A stretch of DNA of 64,000 nt from Cycas panzhihuaensis (taxonomy: Eukaryota > Cycadophyta): the NCBI GenBank assembly GCA_023213395.1, contig CM041465.1, positions 992,001 to 1,056,000 on the forward strand. The letters are read 5' to 3'. The position numbers and the translations under genes were made by a program. Below, piece after piece: positions 1 through 12,317 of this stretch. Position 1 is the stretch's first letter. Each line of letters opens with the position of its first letter. The notes beneath the pieces were generated by a model. The model was not told the origin of the DNA, made no database searches, and was given only the letters and a program-made list of their open reading frames with translations.

Positions 1-130
1 TACGAGTAAGTGCACTTACCTGGGATAGAGAAGAGAGGAGAAGTCCCTCGCATCCTCCATTCACCTGCAAGTAAGCGCAAATATTCCTTTCTGGAGAAAG
101 GAGGCTAGCAACACAAGAGAGAGCACCAAG

Positions 131-208
<78 letters not shown>

Positions 209-1370
209 TGCCAAAACTAAATCTCTATGCATATATGTTAGTACTAATAAATCACAAGGTTGCAGCAATAAATTATGGTAAAAAATGCTCAAACGAATGG
301 TAAGTAGATAGGTGAGCCTTGGAGTGGCCCATCTCCCACAAAGAGCAACCCTACCCTCCCTCAAGAAGCCACAAGGCAATGAGGGTACGACTGTATAGCT
401 GGCTAGAAACTGGCGCAACAACAGTGTAAAAGAGCCCAAGGAAATCCTCAATGAGTCAGAGTGTTATGGGAAGTAAATTGGGCTGTTGGGAGGAGGGTTG
501 AGCTAGGAAAAGTCTCCGAGGCTTATGCATTACCTGGGTGAGTGAGATGAGCCTGCAAACCAGCATTGTAAAAGGTACAAATGCTTATTTCAATAGTTGG
601 AAATAGCCCTCTAATCCCTTACCCACTCCATGAATAGTACGAGGGCAAAGAGGAGGGTTTGGAGGGCAAAAGCCTCTTAGGGAGTGCTAAGGTGGTACGA
701 AATCCACCTAGCTCTATCCCAAACCCTATGGAGCCCTCTTTGGCCATTGTCCTGGGCGTGCAATGCAGGAAAAGAGGCTTAAATAGCAGAGGAAAAATCT
801 GAGAGAAAGGCAAGAAATAAACCCTTGAAACAAGATAAGAAAAACTAGTGACAAACATATAAACATTGGGAATAAACTGAACAAGGGAAGGACTTTAAAC
901 CAAAAATACCTTTAGAGAAAGTGGGAGGCGTTTGCCTCTATAAAAGCCTACTGAGAAGAGGTTGGAAAATCTAAGAAAAGGCTGGAGTATAGCAGGTATG
1001 GAGTCCCTGTTGAGATGGTTGAAGGAAATCCTACTTCTGGGACCACTTGGTGACTGCCTGGGCAAGGAGACCCTAAAAACGCCTCAAGGAGGCCCTCTCC
1101 AAGGTGTGTAATGGGCTGTGAGGATGTCACAGTGAAGCCTAAGGAGAGCTGGGCACTGAAGAGTAGTTGCAGGTCCTAGAAATACAGCAGACAGCAGGGT
1201 ATTTTTCCTTTATAATCCTTAAAAAGAGAGCTAAAAAAAGATCCTAAAAATGAGTTGAGATGGGCTTAAATACTCAGCCTCAACCCTAATCGAGCGACTA
1301 GGGCTCGACTGGCGCTGAGGTGGGTTAAGAGACACGTGGCAATTCTATAATAAATGTGAGAATTGCTAAC
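1..1370 (-). repeat. Dispersed repeat, copy A (inverted relative to copy B at the right end)
   Basis: Read on the minus strand, 1370 down to about 866 matches 63466-64000 on the plus strand, including a CACGTGTC box, a TATTTAAGCCCATCTCAACT promoter-like stretch and about 60 comparable codons (948-1130). The match ends at 866 only because copy B runs off the window; copy A probably continues to position 1. The minus-strand order of CACGTG box, TATA-like box and pyrimidine-rich leader resembles the promoter part of an LTR or similar transposable element, but no TG...CA ends, primer site or protein domain could be fixed. A minus-strand open frame at 619-858 begins MAKEGSIGFG and is not recognised. 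The family is unknown. Confidence 0.6.
134..205. repeat. (AT)36 microsatellite
   Basis: A perfect AT dinucleotide run of 72 bases lies inside copy A of the flanking repeat. Its length is likely to vary between individuals and assemblies. Confidence 0.97.
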
Positions 1371-1622
1371 CTCAGGTTGTTGAGTTACCTGCTAGAGGTT
1401 CTTAGTGGAAGGGGGAAAGAAAGAGAGTGGCTGGCTCTCACCTTTCACGCATCCTATTCTAAGTCTCTCTTGAAACTGAATAAGAATGCATAGTGCTCTC
1501 TCTTATTCTTAATAGCTTTACAAGATTTTTGGTGTGGGGGCATCGTAACTCTTTTTCGCAACAATCCATAAAAAACACTCCACGGCCTGTTGTGAAGTGG
1601 TGCAGGGATCTTCAGCCCACTA
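1371..1622. other. Unassigned junction DNA between flanking repeat and rDNA spacer
   Basis: This stretch matches neither the other IGS copies nor the inverted flanking repeat. Similarity to the other spacers starts at about 1623, where the text becomes CAGTTTGTATTG followed by a C-tract, as at 23510 and 54270. No gene or motif is recognised. Confidence 0.5.
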
Positions 1623-2087
1623 TAGTCAGTTTGTATTGTTCCCCCCCCTCCCCCCCACTTTTTCGATGGAAGTCCCAATCTTCTTTTTCATCTTCACATC
1701 CTGTCTCATGCGTTTCCCCTCTTGTTGTAGTGGCCTGCTCTCTTTTCCATTGTTATTGATAGATCTCCTATGTTTCAGCCTCTAATCATTTTCATTTAGT
1801 ATTTATTAGGATCTCGCTCACTTTTTCTCGAATTGTTGTTCGATACCCTTGTTTACCCCAGGCCGCAGTCAGCTTTTACAAGGTGGTGATTCAAATTCTT
1901 ATTATTGGCAGCGAATTGGCTATGGCCTCCCCTTAGTTTTTAGTTTGATTAGCATGCAGATTTATGTGTTCCCTTCTGCATAGTCTGTCTCTAAATTGTT
2001 AAGTCATTTTTTATGACAACATGTGAATTTTATCCCTGACTTCTCCCCTTTTGATGTTTTGGTTATCTTTCTTCATTCTCTCGGTTG
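1623..2087 (+). repeat. IGS (before unit 1): end of B subrepeat, C-tract and spacer
   Basis: Aligned by eye with 23510-23960 and 54265-54715. It begins inside a B-type subrepeat, passes a C-rich tract (about 1638-1656), then a spacer with GATAGATCTCCTATGTTT and GTTCGATACCCTTGTTTACC shared by all three copies. No coding signal is seen. Confidence 0.7.
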
Positions 2088-4195
2088 GGGGTGTGGCAGC
2101 CTCCCTTCTTCGTAGGCAGATTTTCTCGAGCATCGGATGGCTTGCTTCTCTCTAGTGGGGAAAGCTTTAGCTCATGGCAGGTGGCGATATTTCCTTTGGC
2201 AGGGAGCGGGGCCACCGGTAGTCCTGCACTACAAGCAAACCCTTTTCCGCGAGTCCTCTGGCTCAATTATGCATGAAACGGCTCCTCGCAGGTAGTGATT
2301 TTTTCTTGTGCTGATAGGGAGAACCGTAGGCCCCACTCAGTGGACAGACCTTTATTATGTGATTCCTCTGGCTCAATTACGTGTGAAACATGGCCATTCC
2401 TTTACACTTCATGTTGGGTCCCTCTGAGTATTGGCCTTGGGCCTTTGTTAGGTCGGTCGACGTGTTACGCATTTTCGGTCCATGCTGTAGCGCATGAGGT
2501 GGCACCTTCAATCAAAAGATGCATCCCGTATTATTGACCTGACTCATGGCAGCTGATGATTTATCAATTAGCCAGCAGGGGGAGCGTTTTCCCTGCACGA
2601 CAAACAGACCCTTATTCCATGATTCCTTTAGTTCAAAACATGCGAAACATGGCCATTCCTTTGTGCTTCATGTTGGGTCCTTCTGAGCATTGGCCTGGGG
2701 ACGGTAGGCAGATCTTTTCTATGAAGTCCTCTAGCCCAATTATGCGTGAAACAGCTCCTAGTAGGTGGTGATTTTTCCTTGTGCTGGCAGGGGGAACCGT
2801 AGGCCCTACTCAGTAGACAGACCCTTATTTCGTGAGTCCTCTGGCTCAATTACATGCAAAACATGGTTGTTCCTTTGCACTTCATGTCGGGTCCCTCTGA
2901 GCATTGGCCTTGGGCCTTTGTTAGGTTGGTCGACATGTTGGGTGTTTTCGGTCCATGCTATAGTGCATGAGGTGGCATCTTCAATCAAAAGATGTGTCTC
3001 GTATTATTGTCCTGACCCATGGCAGGCGATGATTTATCAATTGTCTAGCAGGGGGAGCGTTGTCCCTGCATGGCAGATAGACCCTTAATCTGTGATTCCT
3101 TTGGTTTAATAACACGTGAAATATGGTCGTTCCTTTATGCTTCATGTCTCGGCCTTTTGAGCATTGGCCTCGGGACAGTAGGCAAACCCTTTTTCGTGAG
3201 TCTTCTAGCCCAATTATACGTGAAACAGCTCCTGGCAGGCAGTGATTTTTCCTTGTGCTAGTAGGGGGAATCCTAGGTCCCGCTCGGTGGACGAACCCTT
3301 ATTCTATGAGTCCTCTAGCTCAATTACGTGCGAAACATGGCCGTTCCTTTGTACTTCATGTCGAGTCCCTCTGAGTATTGGCCTTGGGCCTTTGTTAGGT
3401 TGATCAACATGTTGGCCATTTTCGGTCCATGCTGTAGCGCATGAGGTAGCAGCTTCGATCAAAAGACGTGTCCCGTATTTTATTGTCCCAACTCATGGCA
3501 GGCAGTGATTTATCAATTGACTGGTAGGGGGAGCGTTGGCCTTACATGACAGACAAACCCTTATTCTATGATTCCTTTGGTTCAATAATGTGCACAACGT
3601 GGCTGTTCCTTTGTGCTTCATGTCAGATCCTTCTAAGCATTGGCCTTGGGATGGCAGGAAGACCCTTTCCATGAAGTCCTCTAGCCCAGTTATGATTGAA
3701 ACGGCTCGTGGCAGGTGGTGAATTTTCTTTGTGCTGGCAGGGGGGACCGTAGGCCCTGCTCGGTGGATGTACCCTTATTCTATAAGTCCTCTGGCTCAAT
3801 TACATATGAAACATGGCAGTTCCTATGCATTTTATGTCAGGTCCCTCTGAGCATTGGCCTTGGGCCTTTGTTAGGCCAGTCGACATGTTGTGTGTTTTCT
3901 TTCGGTCCATGCTGAAGCATATGAGGTGGCACCTTCGACCAAAAGATATGTCCCATATTATTATTGACCCGATTCATGGCATGTAGTGACTTATCAATTG
4001 GCCAGCAGTGGGAGCACCGGCCCTGCATAGTAGATAGACCCTTATTCCATGATTCCTCTGGTTCAATTACGTGCAAAACGTGGCCGTTCTTTTGTACTTC
4101 ATGTCAGGTCCTTTTGCACATTAGCCTCGAGCTTCTGTTAGGTCAGTCGACGTGTTGCACATTTTCGGTCCATGCCGTAGTACATGAGGTGCATT
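2088..4195 (+). repeat. IGS C subrepeats (~475 bp), spacer before unit 1
   Basis: There are about four tandem copies. The landmark GTGATTTTTCCTTGTGCT recurs near 2296, 2768, 3242 and 3718, a period of about 472-476 bp. Within each copy a half-repeat is visible: the phrase around GGTCCCTCTGAGCATTGGCC appears again as GGTCCTTCTGAGCATTGG, suggesting an older duplication of about 240 bp. Copies differ mostly by transitions. Open frames through the block are by-products of the repeat. Confidence 0.85.
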
Positions 4196-5392
4196 GGGCA
4201 TTGCAGTTGAGCAAATTGGTGTGCAGCGTGTGCTCCTCTTTGTTCTATTGTAAGTCTTACCAATGTCTCAGTTGCCTAGATCTGTGTTTGAATGCACGGT
4301 TCTATCAATATACTCAGAGTATTGAATGCGGTGAAGCATATCCCTCCAAGTTGCAAGCCCTAGTTTGTTGCCTGAGCAACAATCAGGGAGGTCATCTCAA
4401 ATTCAAAGAATGGGCAGGTTGACCCACAAATGTATCTTGTCGTCTATGCTTTGTACGCGGTAGTAGCAGTTTACTCCACCTGGGGATTTTTTGCAGGCGC
4501 TTGAGGCTAAACGATAAAGCAATTTTTGTGTAAATGTTAGTCGGATGGGTTCTCTCTTTCCGCAGTTGTTCTACCTCCTCAAGCTCTCAATGCTCTCTTT
4601 GTTTGATTTGAGTACTTTGTTCGCTTCCCCTTTTGCCTCCATTTTATCTAAAAGCCCCTTGAGGATGATAATATCTTGGATTTTCTATAGCATCTTTTGT
4701 CATGACCCTTTTATATTTTGCAGAAGTCTTTGTGACCTTTCTCAGTGTAAGATCATCATCTTTTGATTTCGCTAAAGTCCCAAATTGGTTCCCTTCTATG
4801 TATCCTCTTTCCATGTTCGCTTGCTCACAGTGTGGTTATTGCGGAGTTAATCTCATCCCTGTCATAATTGTTGTGCCTCTCTTATTGCTCTTCTTATCGT
4901 GGTCATTGACTGATGGAATGGTTTTTCGAGGCCAATATGCCTTATTCGAGTCCATCCCAGTGGTATGTTGATGCATGTTCCCCTACGCCCCCTAGTAGCC
5001 TGTTGTCTATCAGCCCCTTGTGAATTGAATGCTCTATTTGTCGTCTCTCCCTTGCAAACCCGCTTTGATGTCCTTGCTCGATAATGTCGTTGTTTGGGTG
5101 TTAGTCAGAGGTTGGTTACCTGTGAATAGATATGGAATCATTCCAAGGAGAAATGCCACGTGAGGGCTATCTACACATAGAAGTGCGTCAAATGGTGCCT
5201 TGTCATTAATTTGGTAATTGGCTTGAGTACTCTACTGTGATACCATTCTACTTCTGGGATGTGATTAGGGTGTGGTTTCAGTGAAACAAAAGGCTGTGGG
5301 GACTACCGCACTTGTCGTTCTCTTTGTGGTCTTGATATGGTGCTTGATTGTTGGTAGTTTATTGCCTTTTTACTGGGATCATGGGTTTATTT
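4196..5392 (+). other. IGS low-copy block between C and D subrepeats
   Basis: This block is present once per IGS (also 26076-27285 and 56841-58045). It holds a well-kept segment near 4265-4330 with the small palindrome ACTCAGAGT in TCAATATACTCAGAGTATTG. It is not tandemly repeated and has no recognisable protein. A rDNA promoter could lie here, but I found no convincing plant Pol I start motif. Confidence 0.55.
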
Positions 5393-8300
5393 TTGTGGTG
5401 CGATCAAGACTGGCCAGTCTGGGTGGATGGCATAAACATGGATACGTGTGAAGGGTGTTTTGTAAAGCACTCAACCAAGCGTCGTTTAATAGAAGACTCA
5501 TGTGCACAGGATGTGCCCGTCTGGCCTTGATGTTGGTCACTCAGTTGGAGCAGCGTCGGGCTGTGTAGGGTAAAGGGCCTCGTACGGGATACTCCTCCCA
5601 GGGTGTCCATGAACTAAAAGACAGTGTCTGCCCCACTTTGATCGTTTCCTCTCTCATTTATGTATGCTTACTACTCGTGGATTTCCCAGTGGTATGGAGC
5701 CTAACGCTTATTTTTTCTATGTGATCGAGACCGACTGGTTCAGGTAGTTGGCACAGACATGGATATGTGCGAAGGGTGTTTCGCAAAGTGCTCACCCAAG
5801 CATCATTTAATAGAGGACTCGCGTGCATGGGATGTGCCCGTCTGGACTTGATGTTGGTCGTGCAGTTGGACCAACGCTGAGCTGTGTAAGGTAAAGGGCC
5901 TTGTACGAGATACTCCTCCCAGGGTGTCCGTGAACTGAAAGATGGCAGCTGCCCCACTCTGATCATTTCCTCTCTTGTCTATGTATGCTTGCTCCTCATG
6001 GATTTCCTAGTGGTGCGGAGCCTAATGCTTATTTTTACTATGCGATCGAGACCAACCGATTTGGGTAGTTGGCATGGACACAGATACATACGAAGGGTGT
6101 TTCACAAAGCGCTCACCCAAGCATCGTTTAATAGAGGACTCGCTTACACGGGACGTACCCATCCGGACTTGATGTTAGTCGCACAGGTGGAGTAGCATTG
6201 GGCTGTGTAGGGTAAAGGACCTCGTACGAGATACTCCTCCTAGGGTGTCCGTGAACTGAAAGATAGCATATATCCCACTCTGATCGTTTCCTCTCTCGTC
6301 TATCTATGCTTGCTCCTCATGGATTTCCTAGTGGTGCAGAGCCTAATTCTTATTTTTGCTATGCGATCGAGACTATCTGGTTCGAGCAGTTGGCATGGAC
6401 ACAGATACATGTGAAGGGTGTTTCGTAAAGTGCTCACCCAAGCATTGTTTAATAGAGGACTCACGTGTACAGGACGTGCCAATCCAGAGTTGATGTTGCT
6501 CACGTAGTTGGAGCAGTGCTGGGATGTGTAGGGTAAAGGGCCTCGTACGGGATACTCCTCCCAGGGTGTATATGAACTAAAAGATTACGTCTACCCTACT
6601 TCGATCTTTTCCTCCCTCGTCTATGTATGCTTGCTCCTTGTAGATTTCCCAGTGGTGCAGAGCCTAATATTTATTTTTGCTATGCGATTGAGACCAACTA
6701 ATTTAGGCAGTTGGCACGGACACAGATATGTGCGAAGGGTGTTTCGAAAAGTGCTCACCCAAGTGTCATTTAATAGAGGACTCGCGTGCATGGGACATGC
6801 TCATCCAGACTTGATGTTGGTCGTATAATTGGAGCCGCACTGGGTTGTGTAGTATAAAGGGCCTCATATGGGATACTCCTCCTAGGGTGTCCGTGAACTG
6901 AAAGATGGTGTTTGCCTCGCTCTGATCATTTCCTCCCTCATCTATGTATGTTTGCTCCTCGTAGATTTCCTAGTGGTGTAGAGCCTAATGCTTATTTTTG
7001 CTATGTGATCAAGACCGGCCGGTTCAGGCAGTTGGCATAGACACGGATACATGTGAAGGGTGTTTTGTAATGCACTCACCCAAGTGTCGTTTAATAGAGG
7101 ACTCGCGTGCATGGGACGTGCACGTCTGGACTTGATGTTGGTCATGCAGTTGGAGCAGCGCCAGGCTATGTAGGGTAAAGGGCCTTGTACAGGATACTCC
7201 TCCCAGGGTGTCCACAAACTGAAAGATGATGTCACCTCCTCTCTGATCATTTTCTCCCTCGTCTATGTATGCTTGCTCCTCATAGATTTCCTAGTGGTGC
7301 AGAGCCTAATGCTTATTTTTTCTATGTGATCGAGACTAGCTGGTTTGGGCAGTTAGCATGGACACAGATATGTGTGAAGGGTGTTTCACAAAGTGCTCAC
7401 CCAAGCACTATTTAATAGAGGACTCGCATGCACGAGACATGCCCGTGTAGACTTGATGTTGGTCACGCAGTTAGAGCAGTGCCGAGCTATGTAGGGTAAA
7501 GGGCCTCGTACAGGATACTCCTCCCAGGGTGTCCATAAACTAAAAGATGGCGTTTGCCTCGCTCCGATCGTTTCCTCCCTCATCTATGTATGCTTGCTCC
7601 GCATAGATTTCCATGTGCTACGGAGCCTAATGCTTATTTTTGCTATGCGATCGAGACCAGCCGGTTTGGGCAGTTGGCATGGACACAGATACGTGCGAAG
7701 GGTGTTTCGCAAAGCACTCACCCAAGCATCGTTTAATAGAGGAGTCATGTGCACAGGACATGCCCGTCTGAACTTGATGTTGGTCACGCAATTGGAACAG
7801 TGCTAGACTGTGTAGGATAAAGGGCCTCATACAGGATACTCCTCCCAGGGTGTCCATGAACCGAAAGATGACGTCTGCCCTACTTGGATCGTTTCCTCCC
7901 TCGTCTATGTATGCTTGCTCCTTATATATTTCCAAGTGGTGCGAAACCTAACGCTTATTTTTGCTATGTAATCAAGACTGGCCAGTTCAGGCAGTTGGCA
8001 CGGACACGGATATGTACGAAGGGTGTTTCACCAAGCGCTCACCTAAGCATCATTTAATAGAGGACTCGCATCTATGGGATGTGGCCGTTCAAATTTGATG
8101 CCAGTTACGCAGCTGGGGCAGTGTCAGGTCGTGTAGGGTAAAGGGCCTCATACAGGATACTCCTCCTAGGGTGTCCGTGAACCAAAAGATGGTGTTTGTC
8201 CCACTCTGATCATTTCCCTCTCTCGTCTATATGCTCACTTCTCTCGTAGATTTGCTAGTTGTTTAGTGCCTAACGTGTTTATTTTCGTCGTTGTATGATC

Positions 8301-8480
8301 GAGACTGGCAAGTTCAGGCTGATTACATGGACACGGATGCGTGCGAAGGGTGTTTCACCAAGTGCTCACTCAAGCAGCGTTTGTTCTGATGCGATCATTC
8401 CCTCTCTCATCTACATGCTCACTCCTCTCATAGATTTGCCAGTTGCTTGGCACCTAGTGTCCGTGAACTGAAAGTCAGCA
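5393..8480 (+). repeat. IGS D subrepeats (321 bp), nine copies before unit 1
   Basis: The motif GATACTCCTCCCAGGGTGTC (or a close variant) begins at 5588, 5909, 6230, 6551, 6872, 7193, 7514, 7835 and 8156, an exact 321 bp period. Each copy also holds GTGTAGGGTAAAGGGCCTCG, CGAAGGGTGTTTCGCAAAG and TTTAATAGAGGACTCGCG. The last part (about 8200-8475) is a set of shortened copies. Such arrays upstream of 18S are normal rDNA IGS subrepeats; in other organisms some contain spacer promoters or enhancers. Copy number here is higher than before units 2 and 3. Confidence 0.93.
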
Positions 8481-9431
8481 TCTATCTTGCACTGATCCCC
8501 TCTTCTCTTGCATGTCTGATCCATCTTGCGTTGCGTGGTTGAAGTCTCCCAGGTGTGGATTTCCTCCCTGATGGCCTTATGGGTGTGTCTTTAGTCGTTG
8601 CTGCTAGTTTTACACCCATTTTGTTTAGAATGATCTCTTTGGTTTGCATGGTGGTGTGTTCAATTTTTGCCCTCGTTTTCCATCCCATCTGTGTGTGTTG
8701 TGTGGATGGCAGTGTGTGGCATGGAGGGTGTTTTGCATGGGAGCCTTCCTTTGAGAGGGGTATGGTGATCAGCATTGTGGCATCAGTGCAAGTACTTGTA
8801 TGTGGTCCCCCCATGGCTACCCCGTTTCGTTCTTGTGTTCCTTCCCTTGCCCCTTGACTAGTCTCCAAATTGTGCTTTCTCGCCAGTCGTGTTTCGAATG
8901 TTGGTCTATGGCCAGCGATGTCTCTTATGAGAGGAGTGCCCCAAGACAGGCCCCTCTCATGGTGGTTACTGCGTTCCTCCAACCCCTACATTTCTTTGTT
9001 GAGTCCATGGTCATTTCTATAGCTGCATTTTCTATTTAGTCTCCACCACCCCCCACTTATTTTAAGAAGCACACCTTAGGTTTGTTACGGCTGCTGCCAC
9101 AATTTGTATCTCATTTTCCATTACTTGGGCTCTCTGCTACTAGTCACTTTTATTTTTCTGTGCTCTATCTATTTTTGGCGTCAGTGCGAAGCATGCAGTC
9201 TCATAGGTTCTTCTCTTTCTTGCATTTTTTTTCTACATTTGTCGTTGGTGGATTTTAGATGGGTTTTCTCTTCGGTGGGTTATATAGTTTTGCTTGGCTA
9301 TTATGTATCGCTTGTTCTAGGCAAGACAACTGTGAGTAGGCCCGGCACGAATTGACCCTTTGTGTTGTCATTATTTTGTAGTCGTCCATTTGAATAGGCC
9401 ACTCAAATGGATGCCAGACATTCATGGATAC
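8481..9431 (+). other. Pre-18S region (probable 5' ETS), unit 1
   Basis: About 950 bp of non-repeated DNA directly upstream of 18S is kept in the same place before units 2 (28756-29712) and 3 (60461-61425). It should include the 5' external transcribed spacer. No transcription start could be assigned. The minus-strand open frame at 8482-8982 is not kept as a gene because the other units do not preserve it. Confidence 0.6.
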
Positions 9432-10381
9432 TACCTGGTTGATCCTGCCAGTAGTCATATGCAGGTCTTAAAGATTAAGCCATGCATGTATTAGTATGAA
9501 CTATTTCAGACTGTGAAAATATATATGGCTCATTAAATCAGTTATAGTTTATTTGATGATATTCCTGTTACTCGGATAACCATAGTAATTCTAGAGCTAA
9601 TATGTGTATTAAATCCTAACTTCTGGAAGGGATGCATTTATTAGATAAAAGGCTGATGCGGGCTCTCGTCCGGTGTGTTGGTGATTTATGATAACTCGAC
9701 GGATCGCATGGCCCTAGTGTCAGTGACGCTTCATTCAAATTTCTTCCCTATCAACTTTCGATGGTAGGATAGAGGCCTACTATGGTGGTGACAGGTGACG
9801 GAGAATTAGGGTTCAATTCCACAGAGGGAGCCTGAGAAATGGCTACCACATCTAAGGAAGGCAGTAGGCGCATAAATCACCCAATCCTAACACGGGGAGG
9901 TAGTGACAATAAATAATAATACTGGGCTCATCGAATCTGGTAATTGGAATGAGTATAATTTAAATCCCTTAATGAGGATCCATTGGAGGGCAAGTCTGGT
10001 GCCAGCAGCCATGGTAATTCCAGCTCTAATAGTGTATATTTAAGTTGTTGTAATTAAAAAACTCATAGTTGGATCTTGGGACAACCTGACTAGTCTGGCT
10101 TTCGGTGTGCATCTATGGTTTCATCCTTTTTGCCAGCGGCGCATTCCTGGACTTAGTTGCCTAGGTTGCGGCTCTAGTATTATTACTTTGAAAAAATTAG
10201 AGTGCTCAAGGCAAGCCTATGCTCTGAATACATTAGCATGGAATAACACAATAGGATTCTGGTCCTATTACGTTGGCCTTTGGGACTAGAGTAATGATTA
10301 ATAGGGACAGTCAAGGGCATTCATATTTCATTGTCAAAGGTGAAATTTTTCGATTTTTGAAAGATGAACCACTACGAAAGT

Positions 10382-10412
<31 letters not shown>

Positions 10413-11048
10413 TGAAAGTTGGGGCCTCGAAGATGATCAGATACCATCCTAGTCTCAACCATAAACGTTGCCAACCAGGGATCGGTGGATGTTGCTCTAA
10501 GGACTCTGCCAGCACCTTGTGAGAAATTAATGTTTTTGGGTTTTGGGGGGAGTATGGTCGCAAGGCTAAAACTTAAAGGAATTGACAGAAGGGCACCACC
10601 AGGAGTGGAGCCTGTGGCTTAATTTGACTCAACACTGGGAAACTTACCAGGTCCAGACATAGTGAGGATTGACAGATTGAGAGATCTTTCTTGATTCTAT
10701 GGGTGGTGGTACATGGCCATTCCTAGTTAGTGGAGTAATTTATCTGGTTAATTCTATTAACGAATGAGACCTCAGCCTGCTAACTAGCTATGCAAAGGGT
10801 TTCCTTTGCGGCCAGCTTCTTAGAGGGACTATGGCCATTTAGGCCATGGAAGTTTGAGGCAATAACAGGTCTATGATGCCCTTAGATGTTCTGGGCTGCA
10901 CGCTCGCTACGCTGATGTATTCAACAAGTCTATAACCTTGGACGAGAGGTCTGGGTAATCTATGGAAATTTCATCATGATGGGGATAGATCATTGTAATT
11001 ATTGATCTTCAACGAGGAATTCCTAGTAAGCACGAGTCATCAACATGT

Positions 11049-11082
<34 letters not shown>

Positions 11083-11183
11083 TGTCACTTCTACTAATTG
11101 AATGATCCGATGAAGTGTTCGGATCGTGGTGGTGACAGTAGTTTGTTGCTGTCGATGTCGCGGGAAGTTCATTGAACCTTATT

Positions 11184-11217
<34 letters not shown>

Positions 11218-11244
11218 ATAAGTGAACCTGCAGAAGGATCATTG
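9432..11244 (+). rRNA. 18S rRNA: Degenerate 18S rRNA gene, unit 1 (probable pseudogene)
   Basis: It is full length (1,813 bp), from TACCTGGTTGATCCTGCCAG to GAACCTGCAGAAGGATCATTG, and aligns throughout with plant 18S rRNA from memory. 18S is the RNA core of the 40S subunit. Many sites differ from the plant consensus by C-to-T or G-to-A. Two lie at invariant positions: the 530 loop reads GCCATGG instead of GCCGCGG (10008-10014), and the decoding-site helix reads ACACACCGCCTGTCAC instead of ACACACCGCCCGTCGC (about 11073-11088). These changes are not expected in a working ribosome. Expression cannot be judged from sequence alone. Confidence 0.93.
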
Positions 11245-11915
11245 GCACCGGTCTCTGTACACCATAGACAAGGAGCAAACTTTTAAGTGGGGACGTGATG
11301 GATTTCAGGCCCCATAAAGCAATTATGTTCCTCATCATTTCTTTAGATGGCTCTACTCAGCTGCGTACAGTCCAAGTGTGGGAGGGGGATGGAATGACCT
11401 TTTCATTCTCTTGCGAATAGGGATGTTAGGACATTGGACTCTGCCCGTTGCCCATTTCACTTCCGTCATGCTCGAGGATATATAGATCGTAGCCCGGGAT
11501 CCGCAGGTAGGATGGTGAGTTGAGTTTGTCATAGAATCTATCCTATTAGGTTCGTTGAGAGGGTCAGACGTCCCTCTGTCGCTTGCAGGGGGACCCTGTC
11601 AGCAGTGGGCTTGGGAAACTGGAAGCGTGGCATGGACTATTTGATCGTGTTGGGTAACCAGGCCCTTCTCTCATGTTGTCTTGTCCCTACAATGGTTTTG
11701 AACGACTCTCCCCCCCCCATGACTCTGAGTCGATGTATGGGCTGCGTCCTCTCAGGGAAGGGGTAGGGTTGTCTCATTACATGGCGGGCATCGCTGGAGT
11801 AGGGTGGGCCAATAAACCAAAAGCACAGGGTGCACGGCGCACCAAGGACTCGAGTTACTGCACGGACCCTTGATCTAGTGTTCTGTGGGGGCCCGTGTGG
11901 CATATTTATGGAAAT
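11245..11915 (+). other. ITS1, unit 1
   Basis: This is about 671 bp between 18S and 5.8S, longer than in most angiosperms (about 200-300 bp) and in the range that suggests a non-flowering seed plant. At 11836-11848 GGCGCACCAAGGA resembles the conserved plant ITS1 processing motif (GGCRY...CAAGGA). The end opposite 18S is set by the 5.8S start. Confidence 0.85.
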
Positions 11916-12074
11916 GCACGACTCTCGGCAATGGATATCTCGGCCCTTGCCATGATGAAGAATGTAGCAAAATGTGATACTTAGTGTGAATTGCAAAATC
12001 CCGTGAGTCATCCAGTCTTTGAATGCAAGTTACGCATGAGGCTTCGAATGAGGGCAGGTATGCCTAGGTGTCAC
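11916..12074 (+). rRNA. 5.8S rRNA: Degenerate 5.8S rRNA gene, unit 1
   Basis: About 159 bp, recognised by ACGACTCTCGGCAATGGATA near the start, GATGAAGAATGTAGCAAAAT in the middle and GTGTGAATTGCAAAATCCCG. The consensus has GATGAAGAACGTAGCGAAAT, so both CpG sites of that motif are lost here. The 5.8S RNA pairs with 25S in the 60S subunit; the changes suggest relaxed selection. Ends are placed by comparison with plant 5.8S and are good to a few bases. Confidence 0.92.
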
Positions 12075-12317
12075 ACATAATCAAATTGCCCCATTACCTA
12101 CATGCGGGCAGTGGAGGAGAGTTGGCTATCCATGTCCCTTATGGCACTGTCAGCTTAAGCAGATTGTGTTCTTGTTATTGGGCATTGGCAAGTGGTGGTT
12201 CAGTCAGCTTGGCTGATCGATATGTGCACCGTAAGTGCACGGCATGTGGGAAAGCCCCCTCAACTTGAGCACTGGGGAGGTCAAGGATTCATCCAGAGTT
12301 CCTCTCATCCACGTCAT
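12075..12317 (+). other. ITS2, unit 1
   Basis: About 243 bp between 5.8S and 25S, close to the usual plant ITS2 length. It aligns by eye with 32353-32596 of unit 2. No other features are seen. Confidence 0.85.

Noticed and set aside
5580-5610. Possible 5S rRNA box in the D subrepeat (GATACTCCTCCCAGGGTG resembles GGGTGACCTCCTGGGAAG)
   Set aside because: The rest of the 120 nt 5S gene, including box A and box C, is missing and the similarity is too short. No linked 5S gene was found.
5393-8480. CRISPR-like regular spacing
   Set aside because: Copies are full tandem repeats with no unique spacers, in a eukaryotic rDNA spacer.
8482-8982. 166-codon minus-strand frame in the pre-18S region
   Set aside because: The equivalent stretches before units 2 and 3 do not keep it open, and no domain is visible.
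8481-9431. Pol I promoter at TTATATAG (about 9281)
   Set aside because: It would leave a 5' ETS of only about 150 bases, and the motif is not kept intact in units 2 and 3.
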